A stretch of 64,000 nt of DNA. It comes from Ornithinimicrobium cavernae (lineage in GTDB: Bacteria > Actinomycetota > Actinomycetes > Actinomycetales > Dermatophilaceae). The notes below the pieces were generated by a model, which was not told where the DNA came from, did no database searches, and was given only the letters and a program-made list of their open reading frames with translations. Where the stretch lies: assembly GCF_003121625.1 (NCBI RefSeq), contig NZ_QDDJ01000017.1, positions 1 through 64,000 on the forward strand, in the 5' to 3' direction. A program made the position numbers and the translations under genes. Position 1 is the first letter of the stretch, and every line of letters starts with the position of its first letter. Below, piece by piece: positions 34,219 to 41,919 of this stretch.

Positions 34219-34435
34219 GGCCTCCCGGGGTTCGTTGTCCTGCCGAGCTGGAGCGATCTGCCGTGGCTCCGACCCCCTGGGCAGAGCGGCCATTCCGGCC
34301 CGTGCCACGGCAAAATCGGTTGCCGTTTCTCCGGGCCGGAGTGCACCATCGAAGGGTCGCCGATGAGTCAGGCGGCCCGCCACGGTCTCAACGTCCGTGA
34401 GCCACACACCTTCACCCCGTGACGGAGAATCCCCT

Positions 34436-35974
34436 ATGTCTACGCGCATGCCGGCCGCGGCCAGCCACGCACCCGCCGAGGCGGGCCGCACCCCGGCCGT
34501 CGTGCTGTGGCTGGTGGCCGCCGCGTTCGTCGTGATCCTCAACGAGACGATCATGATGAACGCGATCCCGCAGCTCATGGAGGGGCTGGACATCGACGAG
34601 GCCGCTGCCCAGTGGCTGTCGACCGCCTTCCTGCTGACGATGGCCGCAGTCATCCCCGTGACCGGCTGGTTCCTGCAGCGGGTCACGACCCGCGCCGCGT
34701 TCGCGACCGCGATGACGATCTTCATCGTCGGCACGGTGCTGGCCGCGGCGGCCCCGGCATACCCGGTGCTGCTCGTGGCACGGATCATCCAGGCGTCCGG
34801 CACCGCGATCATGATGCCCCTGCTCATGACGACCCTGATGACGGTCGTCCCCGAGCGTGACCGCGGCCGCGTGATGGGCAACGTGACGCTCGTGATGTCG
34901 GTGGCCCCCGCCCTCGGCCCGGCAGTCTCGGGCCTGCTGCTGGGGCTCGGTTCGTGGCGACTCATGTTCCTCACCGTCCTCCCGATCGCCGTGGTCGTCA
35001 CCATCGCGGCGCTGCGCCGGCTACCCAACGTGGGCGAGCCGCGGCAGGTGGGCATCGACTGGTTCAGTGTCGTCGTGGCCGCGCTCGGCTTCGGCGGCCT
35101 GGTCTTCGGGCTCAGCCGGTTCGGTCAGGGGCTCGGCGCACTGCCGTGGCTGCTGGTCGGGGGCAGCCTCGTGACCATCACCGTCTTCGTGCTGCGCCAG
35201 CTGCAGCTGCAGCGTCGCGGCAACCCGCTCCTGGACCTGCGCACCTTCCGGCACCGGGTCTTCACCCGCGCGGTGCTGCTGCTGTCGGTCGCTTTCATGG
35301 CGATGCTCGGCGCGATGCTGCTCCTGCCGCTCTATCTGCAGCAGGTGCGTGGCCTCTCCGCGCTGGAGGCCGGCCTGCTGGTGATGCCGGGTGGCATCGC
35401 GATGGGCCTGCTGGGTCCCCGCGTCGGTCGGGTCTTCGACCGGTTCGGCAGTCGCGTGCTGATCATCCCCGGCGCGGTCGGCGTGGCCCTGGCCATGGGA
35501 TCGCTGACCCTGATCGACACGCAGACGCCCTACTGGCAGCTGCTGGCCGCGCACATGCTGCTGATGGTGAGCCTGGCCGGCGTGTTCACCCCCACCTTCA
35601 CCCTGGGGCTGGGTGACGTCCCGGGCCACCTGTACTCGCACGGCAGCTCGCTCCTGGGCACCCTGCAGCAGGTTGCCGGAGCACTCGGGACCGCGATCGT
35701 GATCACGATCATGACGGCCCGTGCGGACCGGCTCATCACCAGTGGCACGGCGCCCCTGGAGGCCACGGTCGAGGGCATGCGCTGGGGCTTCGGTTTCGGC
35801 GCGGTGACCGCCGTGATCGTCATCGGGCTGGTGCTGCTGATGCCGAACCGACTGCCGCAGCAGGAGGCAGGTGAGCAGGAGCCGGGCCGGGACGAGGCGG
35901 GGCTGCAGGAGACAGGGACCTCCGAGCTCTCGGAGCCACTCGAGGACGAGCTCACCCCCGACCCGGCCACCTGA
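34436..35974 (+). CDS. MFS multidrug exporter, DHA2 (EmrB/QacA-like) family
   Basis: A 512-residue integral membrane protein with about 14 hydrophobic segments, the size and layout of the DHA2 drug:proton antiporters. Visible motifs are VVILNETIMMNAIPQLMEGL at TM1 (DHA2 motif with Asn/Glu), RIIQASGTAIMMPLLMTTLM at TM4 (motif C-like region) and VPERDRGRVMGN in the loop 4-5. The C-terminal 50 residues are acidic and disordered. GGAG at 34424-34427 supports ATG 34436. The gene has no adjacent TetR/MarR regulator, so the inducer cannot be guessed. It is followed by a 341-base repeat-rich gap. Confidence 0.92.
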   Translation: MSTRMPAAASHAPAEAGRTPAVVLWLVAAAFVVILNETIMMNAIPQLMEGLDIDEAAAQWLSTAFLLTMAAVIPVTGWFLQRVTTRAAFATAMTIFIVGTVLAAAAPAYPVLLVARIIQASGTAIMMPLLMTTLMTVVPERDRGRVMGNVTLVMSVAPALGPAVSGLLLGLGSWRLMFLTVLPIAVVVTIAALRRLPNVGEPRQVGIDWFSVVVAALGFGGLVFGLSRFGQGLGALPWLLVGGSLVTITVFVLRQLQLQRRGNPLLDLRTFRHRVFTRAVLLLSVAFMAMLGAMLLLPLYLQQVRGLSALEAGLLVMPGGIAMGLLGPRVGRVFDRFGSRVLIIPGAVGVALAMGSLTLIDTQTPYWQLLAAHMLLMVSLAGVFTPTFTLGLGDVPGHLYSHGSSLLGTLQQVAGALGTAIVITIMTARADRLITSGTAPLEATVEGMRWGFGFGAVTAVIVIGLVLLMPNRLPQQEAGEQEPGRDEAGLQETGTSELSEPLEDELTPDPAT

Positions 35975-36005
35975 CCTCGCTCAGCCGGCGGACCGGCCCT
36001 GCCCG

Positions 36006-36099
36006 GCCGGTCGACTGACCACTCAGCCGGCCGACTGACCACTCAGCAGGCCGACGGACCACTCAGCCGGCCGACTGACCACTCAGCAAGCCGACTGGG
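36006..36099. repeat. 20-bp tandem repeat array
   Basis: Four full units and a partial fifth: GCCGGTCGACTGACCACTCA at 36006, then at 36026, 36046, 36066 and 36086, exactly 20 bases apart, with one to four substitutions per unit. Located behind the MFS exporter gene. Each unit contains the CGACTGACCACTC core. The total period of 40 bases for two units equals about four helical turns. Confidence 0.85.
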
Positions 36100-36105
36100 T
36101 GCAAC

Positions 36106-36161
36106 ACGTGCACGGGTCCTACCCACGATCTCGCGAGATCTCGGGTAGAACCCGTGCACGT
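36106..36161. repeat. 56-bp palindromic intergenic element, copy 2
   Basis: ACGTGCACGGGTCCTACCC, central GATCTCGCGAGATC, then GGGTAGAACCCGTGCACGT. Arms pair almost completely and the 14-base centre is itself palindromic. It is clearly the same element as 24463-24520. Here it lies between the 20-bp array and the 32-bp-period array, so three repeat families share a single 341-base convergent gap. Confidence 0.88.
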
Positions 36162-36190
36162 CTCAGTGAGGGCTCGGCAACGTGGCGTTC

Positions 36191-36314
36191 GAGGCGGTCC
36201 GAACCTCCCTCACAAGGCGTTCGAGGCGGTCCAAACCTCCCTCAAAAGGTGAATGAGGCGGTCCGAACCTCCCTCAAAAGGTGAATGAGGCGGTCCGGAC
36301 GTCCCCAAAAATGG
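36191..36314. repeat. 32-bp-period tandem repeat (four copies)
   Basis: GAGGCGGTCCGAACCTCCCTCA followed by about ten bases, starting at 36191, 36223, 36255 and 36287 with exactly 32-base spacing; the fourth copy is diverged. The array ends two bases before the stop codon of the leftward S9 peptidase gene. The same unit occurs twice at 31194-31257. Each unit contains GAGG...CCTC, so it may form short hairpins. Confidence 0.88.
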
Positions 36315-36315
36315 G

Positions 36316-38484
36316 TCAGGGGCGGGCGGACTCGCCGTCGACGCCGTCGCCGGTGGCCTCGTCCAGCTCCTCCGCGGCTGCGGCCGCGCGCAGCTGCTGC
36401 TCCGTCGGCGCGGTGCGGCCCAGCTCGACCGGCAGCTCCGGCAGCTCGGCGCCCAGCACGTGCTCGGCGAGGAACCCGGAGACCACCTGGTACCAGACCT
36501 TCGCGTGCTGCGGGGACAGGATCCAGTGGTTCTCGTTGGGGAAGTACAGGAAGCGGTGCACGGTGGTGCCGTCGTCACCGGCGGGCAGACCCGAGGACGA
36601 CAGCAGCTCGTACCAGAGGCGCAAGCCCTCACCGATCGGGACGCGGTAGTCCTTGTCCCCGTGGATCACCAGGACCGGGTTGACGATCTTGTCCACCGAC
36701 AGGTGCGGGCTGTTGGCCTCGCCCATCTCGCGGGTCATCTCCCGCTGCCAGAAGAACGCCGCGTCGGTGGTCGGCCCGAACTGGTCCAGCGCCCACAGCG
36801 ACGCGTGCGTCACGATCGCCCGGAACCGGTCGGTGTGCCCGGCCACCCAGTTGGCCATGTAGCCACCGAAGGACCCGCCCATCGCGGCGGTCCGGGTCTC
36901 GTCGATGTCGTCCCGCGCCACGACCGTGTCGGTGATCGCCATCAGGTCCTCGTACGGCGCCTTGCCCCAGGTGCCCCACCCGCGCTGGATGAAGTCCTGC
37001 CCGTAGCCGGTGGACAGGGCCGGGTCGGGCATGAGCACCGCATAGCCCTGGGCGGTCATCAGCCAGGGGTTCCAGCGCCAGGTCCACGCGTTCCAGGACC
37101 CCAGCGGCCCGCCGTGGATCCACAGCAGCAGCGGGTGCGGCCCCTCGCCCTCGGGCAGCGCCAGCCAGCCCCGCACGCGGGTGCCGTCGGCCGCGGTGGT
37201 CTCGACGTCCTCCAGCCGCCCGGGGATCTCCGGGCGCTCCACCGGCCCGGGGAGTGCCGCCACAGCGCCGGTGGCCAGGTCGATCGCCACGACCTCCGGA
37301 GGGAAGAGGTAACCGGACCGGACGGCATACGCCCGGGTCCCGTCGGGGGACACGACCACCTCGCCGTAGGCGGCGTCGTCGGTGGTCACCGGGCTCACCT
37401 CACCGCTGCCCACGTCGATCCGGAAGATGGGGGAGCGGCCGTTGTCGTCGGCGGTGACCAGCACGGCGCTGCCGTCCGGCAGCCACGCGGCGGGGCTCGC
37501 CCAGCGGTCCCAGTCGGCGGCCAGCGGGGTGCGCCCGCCGGTGGCCAGGTCCAGCAGGTGCAGGACGGGACGCGGGGCGCGCTCGGGGGTGCTCTTGCGG
37601 TCGACGACGATGAGCGCCCGCGCGCTGTCCGGGCTGATCAGCGGGTCATAGAACTCGTGCTCCGCCTCGTCGGCCAGCACCGTGCGCTCACCGCTGACCA
37701 GGTCGATGCGCACCAGCTGGCTGCGCTGCTCGCCCCGTGCCTCCGGCACGGTCAGCGACACCAGGGCGAAGGTGCCGTCGGGGCTCACCACGGGGGTCGC
37801 GTCCCGCATGCGGGCACCGACCCCCTCGCTGACCCAGCGCAGCCGCAGCGGCGGGACGTGGTCGGTGGTGGTCGGTCGCTTGGGCTCGTCCTGCTCGTCG
37901 GGCTCGGCGACGAACAGCTGCGGCGCGGAGGGCCCCAGGTCGGCGTCCCAGTAGCGCACCGGGTAGCTGTCGTGCAGGATCGCCTGCACCCCGCCGTCCT
38001 TGCGGGCCTTGTGGATCGCCGCGTGCGTCTTCTCGTCCGTGGCCCCCGGCAGCAGGCCGGCGACCACCAGGGTCACCTCGGCGTCGCGGGCACACAGGAC
38101 CTTGCCGACACCGCCGGGCCGGGACAGGACGACGCGCGCCTCGCCGCCGCCGGCCGGGATCTCCCACAGCGCCGCCTCGGGCGTCTCGTCGTCGGCGTCC
38201 GGGTTGGGGCGGGCTGAGGTGAAGTACAGGGTGCCGGTGCTGCTGAAGGCCGCGCCCGCCTCACCCTTGGCGCTGCGCGTGATGCGGTATGCCGGACGCT
38301 CACCCTGTGGGTCCACCCCCCACAGTGCGGTGGCATAGCCGGTGCCGGCCTTGGTGATCGTCGAGACCGTCGTCACCAGGCGTGTGCCGTCGGGGCTCAG
38401 GGCCAGCCCGCTGAGGCGGGGCATCGCGACGTAGTGGTCGAGATCGTGGAAGATGGTCGGGGACGGCTGCGGCTCCGAGGTCAT
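36316..38484 (-). CDS. S9 family prolyl oligopeptidase-type peptidase
   Basis: A 722-residue serine peptidase. An N-terminal seven-bladed beta-propeller (WD-like repeats such as SPDGTRLVTTVS and SPDSARALIVVD) spans residues about 1-430. The alpha/beta-hydrolase domain follows, with the catalytic Ser in GGSFGGYMANW (about 537), Asp in IHGDKDYRVPI (about 609) and His in NENHWILSP (about 649). No signal peptide is seen, so it is cytosolic and likely hydrolyses short peptides taken up by the cell. It resembles acylaminoacyl-peptidase/dipeptidyl peptidase groups. The ATG at 38484 is used; the longer frame to 38583 has no propeller similarity. Divergent from the oxidoreductase gene at 38561. Confidence 0.92.
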   Translation of the reverse strand: MTSEPQPSPTIFHDLDHYVAMPRLSGLALSPDGTRLVTTVSTITKAGTGYATALWGVDPQGERPAYRITRSAKGEAGAAFSSTGTLYFTSARPNPDADDETPEAALWEIPAGGGEARVVLSRPGGVGKVLCARDAEVTLVVAGLLPGATDEKTHAAIHKARKDGGVQAILHDSYPVRYWDADLGPSAPQLFVAEPDEQDEPKRPTTTDHVPPLRLRWVSEGVGARMRDATPVVSPDGTFALVSLTVPEARGEQRSQLVRIDLVSGERTVLADEAEHEFYDPLISPDSARALIVVDRKSTPERAPRPVLHLLDLATGGRTPLAADWDRWASPAAWLPDGSAVLVTADDNGRSPIFRIDVGSGEVSPVTTDDAAYGEVVVSPDGTRAYAVRSGYLFPPEVVAIDLATGAVAALPGPVERPEIPGRLEDVETTAADGTRVRGWLALPEGEGPHPLLLWIHGGPLGSWNAWTWRWNPWLMTAQGYAVLMPDPALSTGYGQDFIQRGWGTWGKAPYEDLMAITDTVVARDDIDETRTAAMGGSFGGYMANWVAGHTDRFRAIVTHASLWALDQFGPTTDAAFFWQREMTREMGEANSPHLSVDKIVNPVLVIHGDKDYRVPIGEGLRLWYELLSSSGLPAGDDGTTVHRFLYFPNENHWILSPQHAKVWYQVVSGFLAEHVLGAELPELPVELGRTAPTEQQLRAAAAAEELDEATGDGVDGESARP

Positions 38485-38560
38485 GGCAGCAACCCTAGTA
38501 TCCCGAGACCCGGGAACCTGCGGCAGTTCGCACCCCCGAGGGGCGAGGAGGGACCGATCG

Positions 38561-39628
38561 ATGAGCGCCGCGCGCTCGAGCACGGACGTGGAGACGATCG
38601 TCGTGGGCGGCGGTCAAGCCGGCCTGGCCGCGGCCTACCACCTGACCCGGCGCGGGCGGGAGTTCGTCGTGCTGGACGCCGGGGAGCGGGCCGGTGAGAG
38701 CTGGCGTCGGCGCTGGGACTCGCTGCAGCTGTTCACCCCCGCCGGGTTCAGCCACCTGCCCGGGTGGGCGTTCCCCGCACGTCGCGACGCGTTCGCGACC
38801 AAGGACGAGATGGCCGACTACCTGGCCGGCTACGCGCGCCACCACAGCCTCCCCGTCGAGCACGGGGTCCGGGTCACCGGCGTGGAGCGGCTCGGGGCGG
38901 ACTACCTGGTGACGACCGCTGGTCGGACCTGGCGGGCCCGCAACGTCATCGCCGCGACGGGAGCGCACACCACGCCGCGGGTCCCCGCCTCCGCGGCCGA
39001 GCTCGACGAGGGCACGCTCCAGCTCTCCTCGGTCGACTACCGCAGGCCCTCGCAGGTGCCGCCCGGGCCGGTCCTGGTCGTCGGTGCGGGCAACTCCGGC
39101 GCCGAGATCGCCCTCGACCTCGCCCGGGCACGGGGCACCGCCGGCCCGGACGTGTCCCTGTCCGGTCGCGACGTCGGGCACATCCCCGGTCTCGGGCGCG
39201 CGTCGTCGGCCTTCCGGCTGATGCAGCTGCTCGGTGGGTGGGGAGCCCAGCTGGTGAGCCGCCGCCTCGGCGGGTCAGCGGACCCGCTCGGCCGGGTGCG
39301 GCCCGCCGACTTCCGCGAGGCCTGCGTGGCGCGGCTGCCACGGGTGGTCGGCGTGCGCGACGGGCGGCCGCTGCTGGCCGACGGCACCACCTGCGAGGTG
39401 TCCACGGTCATCTGGTGCACCGGTCTGCGGCCCGACTTCGGATGGGTGCGGCTGCCGGTCCTCGACGCTGCCGGCGTGGTCCGGCAGGAGCAGGGCCTGA
39501 CCGAGGAGCCCGGGTTCTTCGTCCTCGGTCAGCCCTACCAGCGCAGCATCGCCTCCCACCTGGTCGGCGGTGTCGGCCGGGACGCGGCCCACGTGGTGGA
39601 CCGTCTGCTCCGCCGCCCGGCCTCCTGA
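38561..39628 (+). CDS. FAD/NAD(P)-dependent oxidoreductase (flavin-containing monooxygenase-like)
   Basis: A 355-residue flavoprotein with two dinucleotide-binding folds: FAD site VVGGGQAGLAAAYHL (residues about 15-29) and NADPH site VVGAGNSGAEIALDLA (about 175-190). The segment RRRWDSLQLFTPAGFSHLPG is typical of the flavin-containing monooxygenase-like group that includes ArsO-type and CzcO-like proteins. An ATG-like motif IAATGAHTTPR lies between the folds. GAGGAGGG at 38546-38553 supports ATG 38561. Divergent from the S9 gene across 76 bases. It probably oxygenates a small substrate, but the substrate is unknown. Confidence 0.85.
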   Translation: MSAARSSTDVETIVVGGGQAGLAAAYHLTRRGREFVVLDAGERAGESWRRRWDSLQLFTPAGFSHLPGWAFPARRDAFATKDEMADYLAGYARHHSLPVEHGVRVTGVERLGADYLVTTAGRTWRARNVIAATGAHTTPRVPASAAELDEGTLQLSSVDYRRPSQVPPGPVLVVGAGNSGAEIALDLARARGTAGPDVSLSGRDVGHIPGLGRASSAFRLMQLLGGWGAQLVSRRLGGSADPLGRVRPADFREACVARLPRVVGVRDGRPLLADGTTCEVSTVIWCTGLRPDFGWVRLPVLDAAGVVRQEQGLTEEPGFFVLGQPYQRSIASHLVGGVGRDAAHVVDRLLRRPAS

Positions 39629-39667
39629 GGTGCCCAGCGACTGGCTGGCGGGACAGCCTGACCCGGC

Positions 39668-39686
39668 CCCTCCGCATACCGGAGGG
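39668..39686 (+). terminator. Terminator after the FAD oxidoreductase gene
   Basis: CCCTCCG, loop CATAC, CGGAGGG, 39 bases after the stop codon. The loop contains part of the frequent GGCATAC-type motif. The remainder of the gap to 39781 should hold the PAC2 promoter; none is clear. Confidence 0.6.
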
Positions 39687-39781
39687 TGGGGAGAGCCGGC
39701 CACCCGGCATACTGGGGCGGTGGGGGAATCACCGGACGACGCGGGGCGTTGTGCGTCTAGAGGAACCTGAGGAGGACTGAC

Positions 39782-40708
39782 GTGATCGAGCCGAGTTCGC
39801 TGTACCGCCTGGAGGCTGACACCGAGCGGCAGCCGCTGCACACCCCGCTGCTGCACGTGGCGCTGGAGGGCTTCATGGACGCGGGGCACGTGCGCGGCCA
39901 GCTGACCGACCACCTGCTGGAGCACCTCGAGCACACGGTCGTCGCGTCCTTCGACATGGACAGCCTGATCGACTACCGCTCGCGGCGCCCGATGATGACC
40001 TTCGACCGCGACACCTACTCGGCCTTCGAGGACCCGTCGCTGATCCTCTACCGCGTGATCGACCGCTCCGGAGAGCCGTTCCTGCTGCTGGACGGGCTCG
40101 AGCCGGACTACCACTGGGAGGCCTTCGCCGAGGCCGTGCACCAGCTGTGCCTGGGCTTCGGCGTGCGCCGCATGGTGTCGGCGAGCGGGGTGCCCATGGC
40201 CGTGCCGCACACCCGCCCGATCGGCGTCACCCGCTATGCCAGCAACCGTGAGCTGATCGGTGACGTGGAGCCGATCTTCGGCCGCGTCCAGGTCCCCGGC
40301 AGCGCCGAGGCCCTGCTGCACCTGCGGCTGGGCGAGGCCGGTGTCGAGACGATGGGCGCCGCCGTGCACGTGCCGCACTACCTGGCCGAGGCGCGCTTCG
40401 GTGACGCCGCCGTCGCTGCCCTGGACACGCTCGTGGGCTACACCGGTGCGGACCTGCCCCGGGACGAGCTGGTCGCCGCGGCGGGTCTGAACCGCGCCGA
40501 CATCGCCAAGGAGCTCTCGCAGAACGAGGAGGCGGCCGAGGTCGTCGCCGCGCTGGAGCAGCGGTACGACCGGTTCGTGGAGGGTCAGCGCAAGCGGAGC
40601 CTGCTGGCGGCCGAGGTCGCCGAGATCCCCAGCGCCGACGAGATCGGTGCGCAGTTCGAGGACTTCCTGCGCGCACAGTCCGACGACGACGAGCCGGCGG
40701 GGGAGTAG
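39782..40708 (+). CDS. PAC2 family protein (proteasome assembly chaperone-like)
   Basis: A 308-residue actinobacterial PAC2-family protein. The core begins LLHVALEGFMDAGHVRGQL, continues with LDGLEPDYHWEAFAEAV and contains the typical GVRRMVSASGVPMAVPHTRP. The family shares the fold of purine nucleoside phosphorylases and the eukaryotic proteasome assembly chaperone PAC2; in actinobacteria it is conserved but not characterised, and a link to proteasome assembly is possible. The C-terminal 60 residues are a charged helix (QRKRSLLAAEVAEIPSADEI). The start is GTG at 39782 with GAGGAGG directly ahead. Single-gene unit ended by the hairpin at 40734. Confidence 0.88.
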   Translation: MIEPSSLYRLEADTERQPLHTPLLHVALEGFMDAGHVRGQLTDHLLEHLEHTVVASFDMDSLIDYRSRRPMMTFDRDTYSAFEDPSLILYRVIDRSGEPFLLLDGLEPDYHWEAFAEAVHQLCLGFGVRRMVSASGVPMAVPHTRPIGVTRYASNRELIGDVEPIFGRVQVPGSAEALLHLRLGEAGVETMGAAVHVPHYLAEARFGDAAVAALDTLVGYTGADLPRDELVAAAGLNRADIAKELSQNEEAAEVVAALEQRYDRFVEGQRKRSLLAAEVAEIPSADEIGAQFEDFLRAQSDDDEPAGE

Positions 40709-40733
40709 CCGCTCCTCGTTCGGCCGGCCCGAC

Positions 40734-40784
40734 CACGCAAGCGGTCCCGGAGCCGCCGGGAACCGGCTCGGGGACCGCTGCGTG
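40734..40784. terminator. Strong bidirectional terminator
   Basis: CACGCAAGCGGTCCC and GGGGACCGCTGCGTG, with an inner GAGCCG/CGGCTC pair, fold into a stem of about 20 bp. It separates the convergent PAC2 and collagen-like genes. Confidence 0.8.
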
Positions 40785-40817
40785 AGGCCCTCATGGGGGT
40801 CGGGCCCGGGGGACTCG

Positions 40818-41678
40818 TCAGTTGGCCGCGACCGAGATCGACGCGGTGGACACTGGCGAGAAGAACGGGAAGCCGGTGAACGCCGACGAGCACGACGGAC
40901 GGTTGGCCGTCACGTTCGGGATCGCGGCCGGTGACTTGCAGCTCGGCATGTTGACCGTCAGGACGGCGTTGCCGAAGCCGGTCTTGCCGGTGATCTCCCA
41001 CGCGTTGCCCAGGGTGCCGATGACCAGGATGCTGCCGCTGGGGCGCTGGACGGTGACATTGCACTCCGGCGTGCCGAGCGTGACCGTGCCGCCGCGCCAG
41101 GTCTGGTCGAAGTCGTTGACCTTGCTGGCGCTCATCGTGTGGCCCAGCGTCGTCGCGGAGCAGGTGGGCACCGGCGTGACGTCGCTGCAGACGATCGTGC
41201 CGTCGTCGGCAAAACCGGTGACGTAGGCGCCCGCGTCGCACGACTGGCCGGCCAGACCGGAGACCCCGTCGGCGCCCTGCGGCCCGGCCGGTCCCTGCTC
41301 ACCCTGTGCGCCCGTCTCGCCCTGGATGCCCTGCTCGCCCTGGGGGCCGGTCGCACCCGTCTCGCCCTGGGGGCCGGTCTCGCCCTGGGGTCCGGTCTCT
41401 CCCTGGGGGCCCATCTCGCCCTGCGGACCCTGCGGTCCGGTCTCGCCCTGGATGCCCTGCTGGTTCCAGGTCACCGGCAGCTCCGGGGGACGGCACTGGT
41501 CCTGCCAGTTCTCGTCCTGGGAGTCGATGAACCGCAGCTGACCCTGGTTCTTGTGATAGCAGGCGTGGATCAGCTCGGTCTCCCCAGCATCCTGCATCGC
41601 AAAGGATCCCACTCCGGCAAAAATCATGGCCATGGCACTCGCCGCCACCGCCAGGGATCGCCATTGTGCAGTGAACAT
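40818..41678 (-). CDS. Secreted collagen-like repeat protein
   Basis: A 286-residue exported protein. Signal peptide: [20 protein letters not shown], cleaved near GVGSFA. Residues 35-72 carry the common actinobacterial motif [15 protein letters not shown] with two cysteines and WNQQG. Residues 75-141 are an unbroken run of about 22 Gly-x-y triplets (GETGPQG-type), able to form a collagen triple helix. The C-terminal 145 residues form a cysteine-containing beta-rich domain ([34 protein letters not shown]). ATG 41678 is chosen by the signal peptide. The many identical triplets make this DNA prone to length change. Likely a surface or extracellular structural protein; partner unknown. Confidence 0.88.
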   Translation of the reverse strand: MFTAQWRSLAVAASAMAMIFAGVGSFAMQDAGETELIHACYHKNQGQLRFIDSQDENWQDQCRPPELPVTWNQQGIQGETGPQGPQGEMGPQGETGPQGETGPQGETGATGPQGEQGIQGETGAQGEQGPAGPQGADGVSGLAGQSCDAGAYVTGFADDGTIVCSDVTPVPTCSATTLGHTMSASKVNDFDQTWRGGTVTLGTPECNVTVQRPSGSILVIGTLGNAWEITGKTGFGNAVLTVNMPSCKSPAAIPNVTANRPSCSSAFTGFPFFSPVSTASISVAAN

Positions 41679-41823
41679 TGTGCTGCCCCTCTCACGAAGT
41701 GATGATGCGGAAGGCTGACCCGGCCGGTTGGCGGGGCGCTCCTTCGCGGCACTCACGCTAGGAAGATCCGGCGAGGACGGCATCGGGCGAATGCCCTATT
41801 TCTCGCACCTTTCGGGCACCGCT

Positions 41824-41841
41824 CTAGGGCAACCGCCCTAG
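41824..41841. other. Inverted repeat CTAGGGC-AACC-GCCCTAG
   Basis: A perfect 7-bp inverted repeat with a four-base loop, about 145 bases upstream of the collagen-like gene start and 27 bases before the terminator of the next leftward gene. It contains two CTAG tetranucleotides, which are rare in GC-rich genomes. It could be an operator for the collagen-like gene; this is not proven. Confidence 0.4.
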
Positions 41842-41867
41842 CCGAGTCGACACGACGGGCAAACGCA

Positions 41868-41898
41868 AAGGACCGGTCGAGCTGCTCGACCGGTCCTT
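41868..41898 (-). terminator. Terminator of the Gln/Tyr-rich membrane protein gene
   Basis: AAGGACCGGTCGAG, three-base loop, CTCGACCGGTCCTT: a perfect 14-bp stem 21 bases behind the stop codon at 41920. Read leftwards it is followed by TGCGTTTGCC. Confidence 0.85.
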
Positions 41899-41919
41899 CG
41901 GTATGCGGCTGGGTCACCC

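Noticed and set aside
36006-36314. Possible CRISPR array
   Set aside because: Units are contiguous or nearly so (20-base and 32-base periods) with no unique spacers of constant length, and no cas gene is nearby.
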